A DNA stretch of 64,000 nt from DASQFQ01 sp963805525 (GCA_963805525.1 CAWDUT010000006.1:372001-436000), one strand, 5' to 3'; shown: positions 41,468 to 50,374, numbered from the stretch's first letter. A program made the numbers and translations. Notes: a model not told the origin generated them from the sequence alone.

Positions 41468-41496
41468 CGGGGCGAGCGGCGATACCGCTCGCCCCG
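41468..41496 (+). terminator. GC-rich hairpin downstream of the GH32 gene
   Basis: A perfect 12-bp stem (41468-41479 with 41485-41496) around a 5-base loop cgata starts 18 bases after the GH32 stop. No T-tract follows, as is common for actinobacterial terminators. Confidence 0.7.
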
Positions 41497-41796
41497 GGTA
41501 GGCGGCTCGGCTCAGGTCGTGGGAGGGCAGCGCACACCTAGCTGCCGCGGCGATCGACGACCGCAGGTTCAAGCGCGCGAGCGCTGAACCCTGGTCTATC
41601 CCAAGGTGCAGAGACAGCCGGCCGGTGGTCTGGTGTGCTTGATCGGCACCGCCGTGCGTGGAGAGTGAGTAAGAAGCTCCCCGTCCGGGACTGCCAACGG
41701 GTCCCGCATCCACTCGGCGGTGATTTACGCGATTTGCCGATCCGTCGCGAAGCGCTCCCTCGATCTCTCGGCCACCGCCCGTTTACGCTCTCGCCC
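41497..41796. other. Intergenic stretch with no gene found
   Basis: About 300 bases between the GH32 terminator and the nitronate monooxygenase gene. Frames run through it without a convincing start, SD or codon bias. It presumably holds the promoter of the downstream gene, but I cannot assign a -10/-35 pair with confidence. Confidence 0.5.
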
Positions 41797-42729
41797 ATGA
41801 GCGTGCTTGGCTGCGATGTGCCTTTGATGCAGGCGCCGCTCGGTCGGGGGGCGGCTGCGCGGCTTGCCATCGCGGTGTCGCAGGCGGGTGGCCTCGGGAC
41901 CCTTGGTGCGTCGTGGACCGAGCCGGCGGCGCTGCGCGAGCAGATCCGCTCGATCGGGCGCACGACGGACCGCCCGTTCTGCGTGAACCTCGTGCTCGAC
42001 TTCGAGCAGGACGAGCGCCTTGAGGTCGCGATCGAGGAACGCGTTCCGTGGGTGTCGTTCTCCTTCGGCATGCGTCCTCGGCTCATCGCGCGAGCACACG
42101 CCGGCGGCATGCGCGCCATGGTGCAAGTCGCCTCCGCGGAGGCGGCCGGCGCGGCGGCAGACGCCGGTGCCGATGCTCTGATCGTGCAGGGCGTCGAGGC
42201 TGGCGGGCACGTCCAAAGCGTGGTCGGGCTGCTACCGCTGCTGGCGGAGGTCCGCCGCGCCGTGTCGCTGCCACTGCTGGCCGCCGGAGGCATCGCCGAT
42301 CCTGTCTCGGCGCGCGCCGCGCTCGCCGCCGGCGCGACGGCGGTGGTCATGGGCACGCGATTCGTGGCCAGCGAGGAGTGCGACGCGCACCCGCGTTACA
42401 AAGCGCGCCTGCTCGAGGCGGAGGGCCGCGACACCGTGCTGACCCGACTCTTCGATGTCGGCTGGGACGCCCCGCATCGAGTGCTGCGCAACAGCACCTA
42501 CCAGCGCTGGGAGGCCGCCGGCCGGCCCGAAGCCGGCCAGCGTCCGGACGAAGGCGAGGAGATCGCGCCGGGCATCGTCCGCTACGCGGTCAACCTGCCG
42601 CTGTCGGCCGGCAGAGGCGATGTTGAGGCGATGGCGATGTATGCCGGCCAAGGCGTGGGAGCCATCGATACGGTCGAGCCGGCCGCGGCAATCATCGACC
42701 GCTTCGCCGCCACGCTGCGCCCAGCCTGA
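41797..42729 (+). CDS. Nitronate monooxygenase / 2-nitropropane dioxygenase family flavoprotein
   Basis: A 310-residue FMN-binding TIM barrel. Family features are PLMQAPLGRGAAARLAIAVSQAGGLGTLG at the N-terminus, DALIVQGVEAGGHV near residue 130, LLAAGGIADPVSARAALAAGA near 165 and MGTRFVASEECDAHPRYK near 185. Members oxidise propionate-3-nitronate or act as enoyl reductases of polyketide pathways; detoxification is the likeliest role for a lone gene. ATG at 41797 matches the family start. Convergent with a collagen-like gene. Confidence 0.88.
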   Translation: MSVLGCDVPLMQAPLGRGAAARLAIAVSQAGGLGTLGASWTEPAALREQIRSIGRTTDRPFCVNLVLDFEQDERLEVAIEERVPWVSFSFGMRPRLIARAHAGGMRAMVQVASAEAAGAAADAGADALIVQGVEAGGHVQSVVGLLPLLAEVRRAVSLPLLAAGGIADPVSARAALAAGATAVVMGTRFVASEECDAHPRYKARLLEAEGRDTVLTRLFDVGWDAPHRVLRNSTYQRWEAAGRPEAGQRPDEGEEIAPGIVRYAVNLPLSAGRGDVEAMAMYAGQGVGAIDTVEPAAAIIDRFAATLRPA

Positions 42730-42783
42730 CGGTCTGCTGCATCTCGCGCCGCGCGCTGCCGACCGGGCGCCTCGGTTACGGCA

Positions 42784-43527
42784 CTACGGTGAGATGCGCT
42801 GGATCGTGTCCGCCTGGAGGACGAGTTGGAAGCGGTCGTTCTGATGCGTCATCTCGGTCGGGATCCCGTGGTTGACGAAGAACTTCCGGATCGGGGTGCC
42901 GGTGCTGTCGATCACCGTGAGCGTGAAGTCCTTCCGCGCGCCGACCACGTCACCGCTCATGGCGACCGCGAACCAGGCGTCGAGCGCAGTTGAAGTGCCG
43001 TCCGCCCCGCCGACGCGGACGGTGCACGTGCTGGGCGTCTCGCAGCTCGTCCGGTACGCGGCGACCGTCGCGAGAAGGAATCCGTCGATCGTGATGGTCG
43101 CGTGCTGGCCGGCCTCGAGGTCGGTGCCGGGACACAGGAGGCCATCGCATCCGGAGGGTCCCGCGGGCCCGGTGTCGCCGCGATCCCCCTTGTCGCCCTT
43201 CTGCCCGGCGGACCCGGTATCGCCACGATCACCCTTCGGCCCGGCCGGACCGGAGGGACCGCGCTCGCCGACCGCGCCGGTGGGACCCGTCGGGCCGGCG
43301 GCGCCCCGCCGACCCGCCGGCAGCTGCCCGGCCGCGAAGTCCTTGGCAGTGAGGCTCCCGTTGGCGACCTTCACGCTCGTCACCGCATTGCGCTTGAGCT
43401 GCCGCTTGCCGACGCTGTTGGCCGGCAGCGTGACCGCGGCCCACGAGACGCCTCCAAGCGCGACGAACAAGGCGATTGATGCGATGACATTCGCGTAAGT
43501 CAGCTTCGAACGCAATCTGGCGACCAC
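42784..43527 (-). CDS. Collagen-like (Gly-X-Y repeat) exported protein
   Basis: A 247-residue protein. The N-terminus has a basic stretch then the hydrophobic segment YANVIASIALFVALGGVSWAA, a signal or anchor. A run of about 20 Gly-X-Y triplets follows, with PTGPTGAVGERGPSGPAG and GDRGDTG (residues ~85-130), and then a small globular C-terminus with a Cys pair CETPSTC. The family is a common secreted type in actinobacteria and may be a cell-surface or biofilm component. GTG at 43527 with GAGGAGGGA 9 bases upstream. Confidence 0.8.
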   Translation of the reverse strand: MVARLRSKLTYANVIASIALFVALGGVSWAAVTLPANSVGKRQLKRNAVTSVKVANGSLTAKDFAAGQLPAGRRGAAGPTGPTGAVGERGPSGPAGPKGDRGDTGSAGQKGDKGDRGDTGPAGPSGCDGLLCPGTDLEAGQHATITIDGFLLATVAAYRTSCETPSTCTVRVGGADGTSTALDAWFAVAMSGDVVGARKDFTLTVIDSTGTPIRKFFVNHGIPTEMTHQNDRFQLVLQADTIQRISP

Positions 43528-43600
43528 GGCGACGGTCCCTCCTCCTCGGTTGGGAGGAACGCTAGCTTCGGAGCTGTGGAAAGCAACCAGTAGCCAGCGG

Positions 43601-44569
43601 TCACGCGGCGGCGGGTGGCACTGCTGTCGCTGGCGCGGTCTCACTCGTGCGCGCTGCGTCCTCGGCGAGGGCCTCGCGCAGGGCCTGGGTGAACGAGCGC
43701 GGCTCGAAATCGAACAGTTCCATGCCGGATCGGTCGGTTACCGTCGTGTCCGTCGCCAGGCCCTCGATCAGCGGGCGCGCCACACCAGCATCGACCGGGG
43801 TGACAAGCCCGATCCAATGCGAGGAGAGCCAGGGCGTCAGCCACGGGACGGGGATGCGCGGACGCTTGCGCACCCCCAGCGCCTGCGCCATCTGATCGAG
43901 CATCGCGCCGTAGGTCAGGACCTCGGCGCTGCCGATTTGAATCTCGCGCCCGCGTGTCTCGGGGCGCGCAGCCGCCTCGATGAGGTAGCGCAGGACGTCC
44001 GCGATGGCGATCGCCTGCGTCGGTGTCTTGAGCCACGCGGGGGCGAGCATGACCGGGAGCCGCTCCACCAGCGACCGCAGCGTCCGAAAGCTCTCCGAGC
44101 CCGCGCCCACCACCATCCCGGCACGGAACCACGTCAGCGAAGGCCCCTCGTCACGCAGGATCTCGCCGGTCCGCAGCCTCGACCGGAGATGCGGCGAGCC
44201 CGCACGATCGCCGAGCCCACCCAGATAGATGACCTGCTCGACACCCTTCTCCTTCGCGTAGCGCGCGAAGTTGGACGCGGCCCGCGCATCGCGGTCGGCA
44301 TAGTCGCCGCCGCCCCCGCGGCCCATCGAGTGGATCAGGTAGTAGGCGACCTTGTAGCGCGGTGGGATCGCGGACAGCGACCCTGGATCGAGGACGTCGG
44401 CGCGATGAACCGCGACCCCGGCGGGCATCGCCAGCCGCGAGGGGTCTCGCGCGAGGCAGCCGACCTCGGCACCAGCGCCGGCGAGCTCCCGGGCGAGTCG
44501 TCCACCGATGTAGCCCGAAGCCCCCGTCACGAGGATCGGACCGGCCGACGCGACGGACTCAGCGCTCAT
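43601..44569 (-). CDS. NAD(P)-binding SDR (NmrA/atypical) family protein
   Basis: A 322-residue atypical short-chain dehydrogenase-like protein with a Rossmann start ILVTGASGYIGGRLARELA, the glycine pattern G-x-x-G-x-x-G at residues 16-22, then YYLIHSMGRG near 82 and IYLGGLGD near 112. The usual YxxxK pair is not obvious. Related proteins are sugar-nucleotide epimerases or quinone-reductase-like enzymes of unknown role. ATG at 44569. It is flanked by a collagen-like gene and a lipoprotein gene on the same strand. Confidence 0.85.
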   Translation of the reverse strand: MSAESVASAGPILVTGASGYIGGRLARELAGAGAEVGCLARDPSRLAMPAGVAVHRADVLDPGSLSAIPPRYKVAYYLIHSMGRGGGGDYADRDARAASNFARYAKEKGVEQVIYLGGLGDRAGSPHLRSRLRTGEILRDEGPSLTWFRAGMVVGAGSESFRTLRSLVERLPVMLAPAWLKTPTQAIAIADVLRYLIEAAARPETRGREIQIGSAEVLTYGAMLDQMAQALGVRKRPRIPVPWLTPWLSSHWIGLVTPVDAGVARPLIEGLATDTTVTDRSGMELFDFEPRSFTQALREALAEDAARTSETAPATAVPPAAA

Positions 44570-44688
44570 GCCAGTCAGCCGAGCCGCGAGGGCTCGTTCG
44601 CCGCGCGATGCATGAGACGGATCGTATGCATCGACCGCGCTGACAAGACGCCACGCCGCGCCAGCGCGCTAAGGCGTCGCGCTCCGCG

Positions 44689-45177
44689 CTACTTGCCGAC
44701 CGTTCCGGTGAAGATCTCCCGGCCGGCATCCGGATCGTCGCTCTCGAACTTGGCCACCATCGAGCCGCCCCCGCGGAGACCTTCGTAACTGCCGGTCCCG
44801 CGCACGACCTCCCACACGCCGCCTTGGACCAGGCTCCGTTGCGTCGGCGCGTATTGGACCTTCAGCGTCCCGCGGGGACAGCGGAACATTGTCGTGATCG
44901 TCGGACCATCGCTGCCTCCGCTGGTCTTGCCTCCCCGGCAGAACGCCGACTCGCCGATGACAGAACCGCCGACGACCTCGCCCGTGTGGCGTTTGGCGTT
45001 GGTGACGCGCGTCTCGATCAGGATCGCGTCGCCGCTCACCGGAGCCGCGGTCTCCTGGGCAGACGTCTCCGCGGGGGTAACCGTGACCGTTCGGACATCG
45101 CGGCCGTTGTCATCGCCGCAGGCGGCGAGGCCACTTGTCGCGATCGTCAGGGCCATCACAAGCCTCACCTTGGTCAT
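44689..45177 (-). CDS. Lipoprotein of unknown function
   Basis: A 162-residue exported lipoprotein. The signal has a hydrophobic stretch and lipobox GLAAC (Cys20) followed by GDDNGRD. The mature part is rich in Thr, Ser and Gly; it has a Cys pair (SAFCRGGK, MFRCPRG) and the segment WEVVRGTGSYEGLRGGGSMVA, which resembles DUF3224-like or allene-oxide-cyclase-like beta-barrels. That comparison is weak. Confidence 0.75.
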   Translation of the reverse strand: MTKVRLVMALTIATSGLAACGDDNGRDVRTVTVTPAETSAQETAAPVSGDAILIETRVTNAKRHTGEVVGGSVIGESAFCRGGKTSGGSDGPTITTMFRCPRGTLKVQYAPTQRSLVQGGVWEVVRGTGSYEGLRGGGSMVAKFESDDPDAGREIFTGTVGK

Positions 45178-45234
45178 GCCCCATGCTGTCGCATTGGCGA
45201 ATCCGGGGCAACATCACCTCGATCTATGGTCGTC

Positions 45235-45526
45235 TCAGGCGATGGGCTCCCAGAGCGCCCATTCCTCGGCGAGGCGACCGTCCTGCCAGCGGCTGAAGTT
45301 CATCCCGACCGCCAGCTCCTCGTCACCTCGCGCTGCGCTGAGGCGTGTGGCCACGCGGTCGCCGGCCACAACCTGCTCGGTAGCGGTGAATCGCACACCG
45401 GGGAGACTCCGGCGGAAGTCAGCGATGGAATCGACGAGCGCGTCCGCGTCGCGCTCCTCGCTGACGTTGCCGCGGATGTGGCCTGCATAGCCCGGAGCCA
45501 ACAACTCGCCGGTTGGCTCGGGTGCG
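45235..45526 (-). pseudogene. N-terminally truncated SnoaL-like (NTF2-fold) gene fragment
   Basis: The frame encodes the second half of a SnoaL-like protein: ELLAPGYAGHIRGNVSEERD, ALVDSIADFRRSLPGVRFTATEQVVAGDRV, SRWQDGRLAEEWALWEPI. The first helix that normally precedes ELLAPGY is missing; upstream the frame runs into the 3' part of the TAT esterase gene, with no usable SD. The fragment ends in a proper stop at 45235. A short functional product is unlikely. Confidence 0.5.
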
Positions 45527-46846
45527 TTACCTGGCGGTGGCTGGGGCGCTGAGACCGTGGCCAGCGTGACCTGTTCCGGGTCCGTCAGCCCGTTGGTCGG
45601 CCATCCACTGCCATATGTGCGTTCCGTTGATGGCCGGGTCGTTGCGGGCCACATAGATCCATGACCAGTGGCCGTTGAACTGGTAGCCGTTCCAGATGAC
45701 GTGGTCGTACAGGGTCATCAGGGATCCGGGAATCAGGTCGTGGGCGTGGATGGTGTTGGGCGCCGGCGGCACGGTCGGGTCGTCGCGGGAGGCGACGAGC
45801 CACGTCGGGGTGTCGATGGCCCTGAGTTGGGCGTCGGTGAGCAGCGGTGGGCCGCCCGGATCGAGGGACTCGACCACGCCGCAGATCGGCACGGCCGCGG
45901 CGAAGAGGTCGCGGTAGACCGAGGTCAGCTCCATGGTCATGTAGCCGCCGTTGCTGCAGCCGGCGAGGTAGATCCGCTCGCGGTCGATCGGGTACCGGCG
46001 GGCGAGATCGCCGATGATCTCGCGGATGAGCGGGGCGAAGCGTGGTCCGTCCTCGATCCAGAACGAGGTGCTCTGCGGGGCCACGACATACGCGCCGCCG
46101 AAGATCCGTTGTGCCTCCTGGGTGGCGAAGCCCAGCGCACCGCGGTTGGCCCGCAGCGGCGTCTCGTTGTCGTAGTAGTGATCGGGCAGCGAGCCGCCCT
46201 CGCCTCCGCCGTGCAGCCAGACGACAAGCGGGTGCTTGTGGGAGCGGTGGCCTCGACCGGGCGCGTACAGCCGGTAGTTCATGCCGGAGCGGGAGACGTG
46301 GTAGCTGAACGCGTCCACTTCGGGATCGGACAGCCTGCCCTGCACGAACCGCGCGATCGTGACCGGGCGGCCGTTGCGGAGGGTGAGCGGGGTGTTCTGG
46401 GTGATCGTGTAGACGAGATCGAGCACGACGTTGCGGCCCTTGCCCACGATGTAGCCGAGGGTGCCGCCGCCGACCTGGCCCTCGCCATATGCCAGGTCCA
46501 GCACGATGTTGCCCCGACGGTCGAGCCGGACAGCGGTCACCGGACGGTCAAGGTCGTACTCGCTGAAGATCTGGTCGTCGGCAGCGACGGGGATCGGGCT
46601 GGTGGCCTTGGCATGAACGCGGAACGTGCCGGTGGTCAGGCCGGCCGGGTCGATCGCGCCGAGGTGGGCGGTGTGGAGCGTGATCGAGACGACCTGCTCG
46701 CCGCCGTCGAGCACCTGTGCGTTGAGTCTGAATCGCACGCCGTGGGTCGGATGACGCCTCGCGTAGGCGCCGACGCCTGGCAGCAACACCCCCGCGGTGG
46801 CCGCACCGGTGGTCAGAAACGTGCGACGGGTGATGGTCGCAGTCAT
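45527..46846 (-). CDS. TAT-exported esterase/peptidase of the PHB-depolymerase type
   Basis: A 439-residue secreted alpha/beta hydrolase. A twin-arginine signal is visible (ITRRTFLTTGAATAG). An N-terminal beta-rich region (residues 35-180) precedes the hydrolase core: LVVWLHGGGEGGS (oxyanion loop), LAGCSNGGYMTMEL (nucleophile Ser in G-C-S-N-G), Asp in WLVASRDDPTVPP, His in NGHWSWIYV. This arrangement is found in predicted peptidases or esterases with an N-terminal domain. The protein ends about 15 residues after the usual WMADQ, with an Ala/Gly-rich tail that overlaps a gene fragment. ATG at 46846 with AAGGAG upstream. Confidence 0.87.
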   Translation of the reverse strand: MTATITRRTFLTTGAATAGVLLPGVGAYARRHPTHGVRFRLNAQVLDGGEQVVSITLHTAHLGAIDPAGLTTGTFRVHAKATSPIPVAADDQIFSEYDLDRPVTAVRLDRRGNIVLDLAYGEGQVGGGTLGYIVGKGRNVVLDLVYTITQNTPLTLRNGRPVTIARFVQGRLSDPEVDAFSYHVSRSGMNYRLYAPGRGHRSHKHPLVVWLHGGGEGGSLPDHYYDNETPLRANRGALGFATQEAQRIFGGAYVVAPQSTSFWIEDGPRFAPLIREIIGDLARRYPIDRERIYLAGCSNGGYMTMELTSVYRDLFAAAVPICGVVESLDPGGPPLLTDAQLRAIDTPTWLVASRDDPTVPPAPNTIHAHDLIPGSLMTLYDHVIWNGYQFNGHWSWIYVARNDPAINGTHIWQWMADQRADGPGTGHAGHGLSAPATAR

Positions 46847-47161
46847 GTGAACTCCTTCGCTTTGCCTGCCGTCAAAGCTGCGTGCAGAACGGTGTATCGC
46901 AGATCGACTGCTCGAGGCGGCCAGCCAGCCGCGCAGCGTCCGTTTCAGAACGCCGCAGTCCTGCGCGAGGCTGGCTCGGCGACGTCGGCCGCGCGATTCT
47001 CAGCTGGATCTTCGACGCGCTGGCGCAGCCCGTGGCGGCGCTGACGGCCTCGGTTCTCTACTTCACGCTGCTGCACATGCACGGCGCGGGCGAGACTCCG
47101 CAGCCGTAGCACCGTCACCGAGCGACTACCGCTTGCGCGACGCGGCGGTGCCGGCGCGTCC
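46847..47161. other. Intergenic stretch with possible decayed membrane-protein end
   Basis: About 315 bases between the TAT esterase and the collagen-like gene. A plus-strand frame (46882-47109, 75 codons) has the hydrophobic end VAALTASVLYFTLL, like the C-terminus of some membrane proteins, but the beginning is basic and without homology. I regard it as a possible remnant, not a gene. Confidence 0.3.
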
Positions 47162-48352
47162 CTAGTTAGGGCTGATTCTGGCCGTCTCTCCGTACAGCGT
47201 GTAGCGGCGGGCGCCGTCGGACCGGGGTGCGAAATCGCCGTGCGAGATTCCGCTCTGCCCGATGGTGACGCGTAGGCGCCGCGTGCTGCCGTCGGAGACG
47301 GTCAGCGCGACCGGCCTCTCGTCGAGTTGATCAGACGAGCCCTGGATGATGAACGCGGTCATGAACGCGTCGAGCGTGGCAATCGCCGGGGACTCACCCT
47401 CTGGCACCCGGAGGTCAAGGTCACTGACGTCGGTGTGGATCACCGGCAGGCGCTCTTCGATGTTGTCGACCACGACCTCCATGCGGAGCGCGCTGGTTTT
47501 CGCGGGCGCGAGCGGTGCGTCGTCGAGCCGGACGTCGAGCGACGACGGGTCGATTGGGTGCAACGCCAGATCGCTCCCGGCGGGCAGTTCGGGGGAAGCG
47601 ATCCGAGTGACCATCTCAGGCTGCAGGTCGATTTGCAGGAACTGGGCGCCCGGAGCGGATCGCTCGAGCGCCGGCACGGTCACGGCAGCGATCGACGTGT
47701 CGGCGAGGCGGAGCGCCTGCGCGCCGGGTGCGTCGGTGCGCACGAGCGTGACCTGATGGCGAAGGAGCGAGTTGTCAAACGCGCCCGCGAGCCAGTCGGC
47801 GAGGGCCGGCTCCATCGCCAGTCCGAGCGCCAACCGGCATGAACCTGGAGAGACCCCGGCAATGTGCTTGCGCTGGATGCCGTCCGGCCCGACCTTCTCC
47901 TTGACGACCGGCGCGGCGATCCCGCATCCCTCGACGCGACGGACCGGTGCGGCGAACCCGCCGTCGATCATCAGTGCCCAGTCGCCTTTGAGCGGATCAG
48001 GGGGCGACTCTCCGCCGGGAGGCCCGGCCGGCCCGGTCTCGCCCTTTTCACCCTTGACCCCGGGCACGCCTTGAGCTCCAGTCTCCCCTCGGGGACCCGG
48101 GTCGCCCATGGGGCCGGCCGGGCCCTTCTGGTTGAGGACGAGTTGCGTTTCGAGGTTGGCTATGCAGCTCTGCGGCGGAGACTTCGCGGTGTCAATGACG
48201 CGCACGATGCCGCCGATCCTCGTGTAGCAAGCGGTGACCTTTCCGGAGCTGTCGGGGATCGCGCCGGTGGCGATACCGACGCCACCAGCAGCGAGAGCCG
48301 CAGCAGTACTAGTGACCAGCAATGTCCGCACTGACAACAGCCGTCGACTCAT
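47162..48352 (-). CDS. Collagen-like exported protein with large C-terminal domain
   Basis: A 396-residue protein starting MSRRLLSVRTLLVTSTAAALAAGGVGIATG, a Sec-type signal. A conserved N-terminal module follows (ACYTRIGGIVRVIDTAK, with a Cys pair completed by PPQSC), then a short Gly-X-Y run (GPAGPMGDPGPRGETGAQG), then a large Pro/Asp-rich domain with a further Cys pair. The C-terminal region is not recognised. This resembles the exported collagen-repeat proteins of soil actinobacteria. ATG at 48352 has GAGGAGGCACCC upstream. Confidence 0.78.
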   Translation of the reverse strand: MSRRLLSVRTLLVTSTAAALAAGGVGIATGAIPDSSGKVTACYTRIGGIVRVIDTAKSPPQSCIANLETQLVLNQKGPAGPMGDPGPRGETGAQGVPGVKGEKGETGPAGPPGGESPPDPLKGDWALMIDGGFAAPVRRVEGCGIAAPVVKEKVGPDGIQRKHIAGVSPGSCRLALGLAMEPALADWLAGAFDNSLLRHQVTLVRTDAPGAQALRLADTSIAAVTVPALERSAPGAQFLQIDLQPEMVTRIASPELPAGSDLALHPIDPSSLDVRLDDAPLAPAKTSALRMEVVVDNIEERLPVIHTDVSDLDLRVPEGESPAIATLDAFMTAFIIQGSSDQLDERPVALTVSDGSTRRLRVTIGQSGISHGDFAPRSDGARRYTLYGETARISPN

Positions 48353-48681
48353 GGGTGCCTCCTCGTTGCTCTAGCCGCGGATCGGCCGTCCGCGAGCATT
48401 CGCAACCTCGCTAACGAGTCGCTAACGGAGCCAGCCGCACGGGCAGCGAACGTCGCTGTCGCCTGCCCCCGACCCTAAGTGCTGGCGCGCACGGACCCTG
48501 AGCCGTAACCGTTCCTCCGGTGGGTGGCAGGAAAGGGCGCTTCGGGCCGGCGAGCTTTGTTCGGCCCCTGCACACCGCACCGAAACGCGACAGCGTGGAG
48601 AAAAAGTCGACGGCGGGTTCCATTTCCTGACAGGACCCGCCGGCCACCCACGCCGATCCCTAGAACGAGCGAACGAATCCC
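48353..48681. other. Intergenic stretch with a terminator hairpin
   Basis: About 330 bases between the collagen-like gene and a phosphoesterase gene. It holds the terminator described at 48605-48642 and probably the promoter of the collagen-like gene. No convincing reading frame. Confidence 0.5.
48605..48642 (-). terminator. Intrinsic terminator of the phosphoesterase gene
   Basis: On the minus strand, cggcgggt (48642-48635) pairs with acccgccg (48618-48611); the stem extends by two more pairs past a one-base bulge. The sequence tcgacttttt follows, giving a T-tract. It lies 40 bases after the phosphoesterase stop. Confidence 0.65.
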
Positions 48682-49242
48682 TCAGTCCAGCTGCAACATC
48701 CGCGCACCCGAGATCCAATGGACCCGAATAGAACCGAAGCTCGTCGCCGCGAGCCCGGCAATCGGGTGCACGTGCCCGTGGACGATGTGGCGCGGGTGGT
48801 GCTCGTCGACCCAGGAACGGAGGCCGTCGAAGCCGATGTGCGCTGGGTCGTCCGGGTCGTCGTTGATGCCGCGCGGCGGGCAGTGGCAGAGCAGCACGTC
48901 GGCGGCCGGCAGGCGCCGGGCCAGCCGTGATGCCTTGCGTTGCGTGTAGTGGTAGTGGTGCGGGCCGCTGCCGTACTGCACGCAGCCCTCGAAGCCCGCG
49001 AACGTCATCCCGCCCAGAGACGTGCGGCGCATGTGCAGGTCGTCGACCTCGACCTCGCGCAGGAGGTGCTCCGTGTCGTGGTTGCCGTGCACGCCGAGCT
49101 TGGGCAAGTCCAACGCGCGCAGCGTCTCGATCCACGCCAGGTCGAGATCGCCGAGCAGCAGCACCGCCTGCGCGCCCATCTGCTGCGCCATCAGCGCAGG
49201 GTCCATCGGCGGGCGTTTGTCGGCGAGGGCGAGCACGCGCAC
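48682..49242 (-). CDS. Metallophosphoesterase-like protein
   Basis: A 186-residue small phosphoesterase. It has LLLGDLDLAW, GVHGNHDTEHLL, LCHCPPRGI and HIVHGHVHPIAG, matching the GD, GNHD and GHxH motifs. Where the first motif normally reads D-x-H, this protein has ADKRPP, so one metal ligand seems changed. GTG at 49242 starts just before the first strand (RVLALADK); the frame extends further upstream, but that part is antisense to the DUF2237 gene and has no homology. Followed by a clear terminator. Confidence 0.78.
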   Translation of the reverse strand: MRVLALADKRPPMDPALMAQQMGAQAVLLLGDLDLAWIETLRALDLPKLGVHGNHDTEHLLREVEVDDLHMRRTSLGGMTFAGFEGCVQYGSGPHHYHYTQRKASRLARRLPAADVLLCHCPPRGINDDPDDPAHIGFDGLRSWVDEHHPRHIVHGHVHPIAGLAATSFGSIRVHWISGARMLQLD

Positions 49243-49261
49243 GGACGCAATACTGAACCTC

Positions 49262-49654
49262 GTGAACGCTCGCAACGTTCTGGGCGGCGAACTCGAGCCC
49301 TGCGGGACCGATCCGGTGACCGGCTTCTTCCGTGACGGCTGCTGCAACACCGACGCGCGCGACGTCGGGAGCCACACGATCTGTGCGGTCGTGACCGAGG
49401 AGTTCCTCGCCCACCAGCGGTCGATCGGCAATGACCTCTCCACGCCGCGGCCCGAGTACGACTTCCCCGGGCTCAAGCCGGGCGACCGCTGGTGCGTGAC
49501 CGCGCTCAACTGGATGCGCGCGTACGCCGACGGCTCGGCCGCCTTTGTCGTGCTCGCCTCGACGCACGAGCGTGCGCTGGACGCCGTGCCGCTCGAGACG
49601 CTGCGCGAGCTCGCCGTCGACGTCCCCGCCGACCCGGGCGCGCTCGACGGCTAA
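49262..49654 (+). CDS. DUF2237 family protein
   Basis: A 130-residue protein matching DUF2237: VLGGELEPCGTDPVTGFFRDGCC near residue 5, HTICAVVTEEFLAHQRSIGNDLSTP near 40, DFPGLKPGDRWCVTALNWMRA near 70, ending with repeated APxVxLxxTHxxAL-like VVLASTHERALDAV. The conserved Cys residues suggest a metal site. Function unknown. GTG at 49262, divergent from the phosphoesterase gene by only 19 bases. Confidence 0.9.
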   Translation: MNARNVLGGELEPCGTDPVTGFFRDGCCNTDARDVGSHTICAVVTEEFLAHQRSIGNDLSTPRPEYDFPGLKPGDRWCVTALNWMRAYADGSAAFVVLASTHERALDAVPLETLRELAVDVPADPGALDG

Positions 49655-49741
49655 CGCAGAACGCGGTACGACCTCCTGCAGGTCAACATGGAGTCACACG
49701 AACTTTGTACCACGCTCACGCTCGATGCTACCTTCCCGGCC

Positions 49742-50374
49742 ATGGCCGGGTTGCGTGAGCGCAAGAAGGAGCAGACGCGGCGACTGATCGCCGAGATCGC
49801 GCGGCAACGCTTCAGCGAGCGCGGCTTCGAGCACGTGACGATCGCCGAGATCGCGGAGGCGGCGGAGGTCGCCGTCCAGACGGTCTTCAACTACTTCCCG
49901 ACGAAAGAGGACCTCGTCTACTGGCGGCTGGCCTCGTTCGAGGGTGAGCTGCTCGCCGCGGTCCGCGAGCGCGAGCCGGGCCAGTCGGCGCTCGAGGCGT
50001 TCAAGACGTTCCTGCTCGCCCAGCAGGGCCTGCTGGGCCGCACCGACGAGCAGGCGCACGAGGAGCTGCTCAGCTTCACGCGCATGATCACCGAGAGCCC
50101 CGCGCTGCGCGCGCGCGAGGGCCAGATCCTCGCCGGCTACACCGACGCGCTCGCCGCCCTGCTCGCGGAGGAGACCGGCGCGAAGCCCGACGACCTGCGC
50201 CCGCGCGTCGCGGCCGGCGCGATGATCGGCCTCCACCGCTCGCTGATCGACTACTCGCGCACGCGCATCCTCGCCGGCAGCAGCGGCGCCCGCCTCACGC
50301 GCGACATCCGTGCCCAGGCGCAGCACGCGTTCGAGCTGCTCGAGGACGGGCTCGGCGACTACGACCGCAGATAG
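49742..50374 (+). CDS. TetR-family transcriptional regulator
   Basis: A 210-residue regulator. The HTH is IAEIARQRFSERGFEHVTIAEIA followed by VAVQTVFNYFPTKEDLVYWR near residues 18-62, the pattern of actinobacterial TetR proteins of the TetR_C_17 kind. The C-terminal domain has LIDYSRTRILAG. ATG 49742; an in-frame start at 49688 would add 18 residues without homology. Target genes are not evident: the neighbours are a DUF2237 gene and a convergent lipoprotein hydrolase, with which it overlaps by 16 bases. Confidence 0.85.
   Translation: MAGLRERKKEQTRRLIAEIARQRFSERGFEHVTIAEIAEAAEVAVQTVFNYFPTKEDLVYWRLASFEGELLAAVREREPGQSALEAFKTFLLAQQGLLGRTDEQAHEELLSFTRMITESPALRAREGQILAGYTDALAALLAEETGAKPDDLRPRVAAGAMIGLHRSLIDYSRTRILAGSSGARLTRDIRAQAQHAFELLEDGLGDYDRR

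Noticed and set aside
43140..43330. Apparent tandem DNA repeat
   Set aside because: It is the Gly-X-Y coding stretch of the collagen-like protein, not a DNA-level array. The same applies near 48010-48120.
46882..47109. 75-codon plus-strand frame as a gene
   Set aside because: Its start is basic and unlike known proteins, and there is no SD. The hydrophobic end may be a remnant of a membrane protein.
49670..49684. Small palindrome gacctcctgcaggtc upstream of the TetR gene as an operator
   Set aside because: Only 5-bp arms with a 5-base gap and a single copy; such matches are expected by chance in GC-rich DNA.
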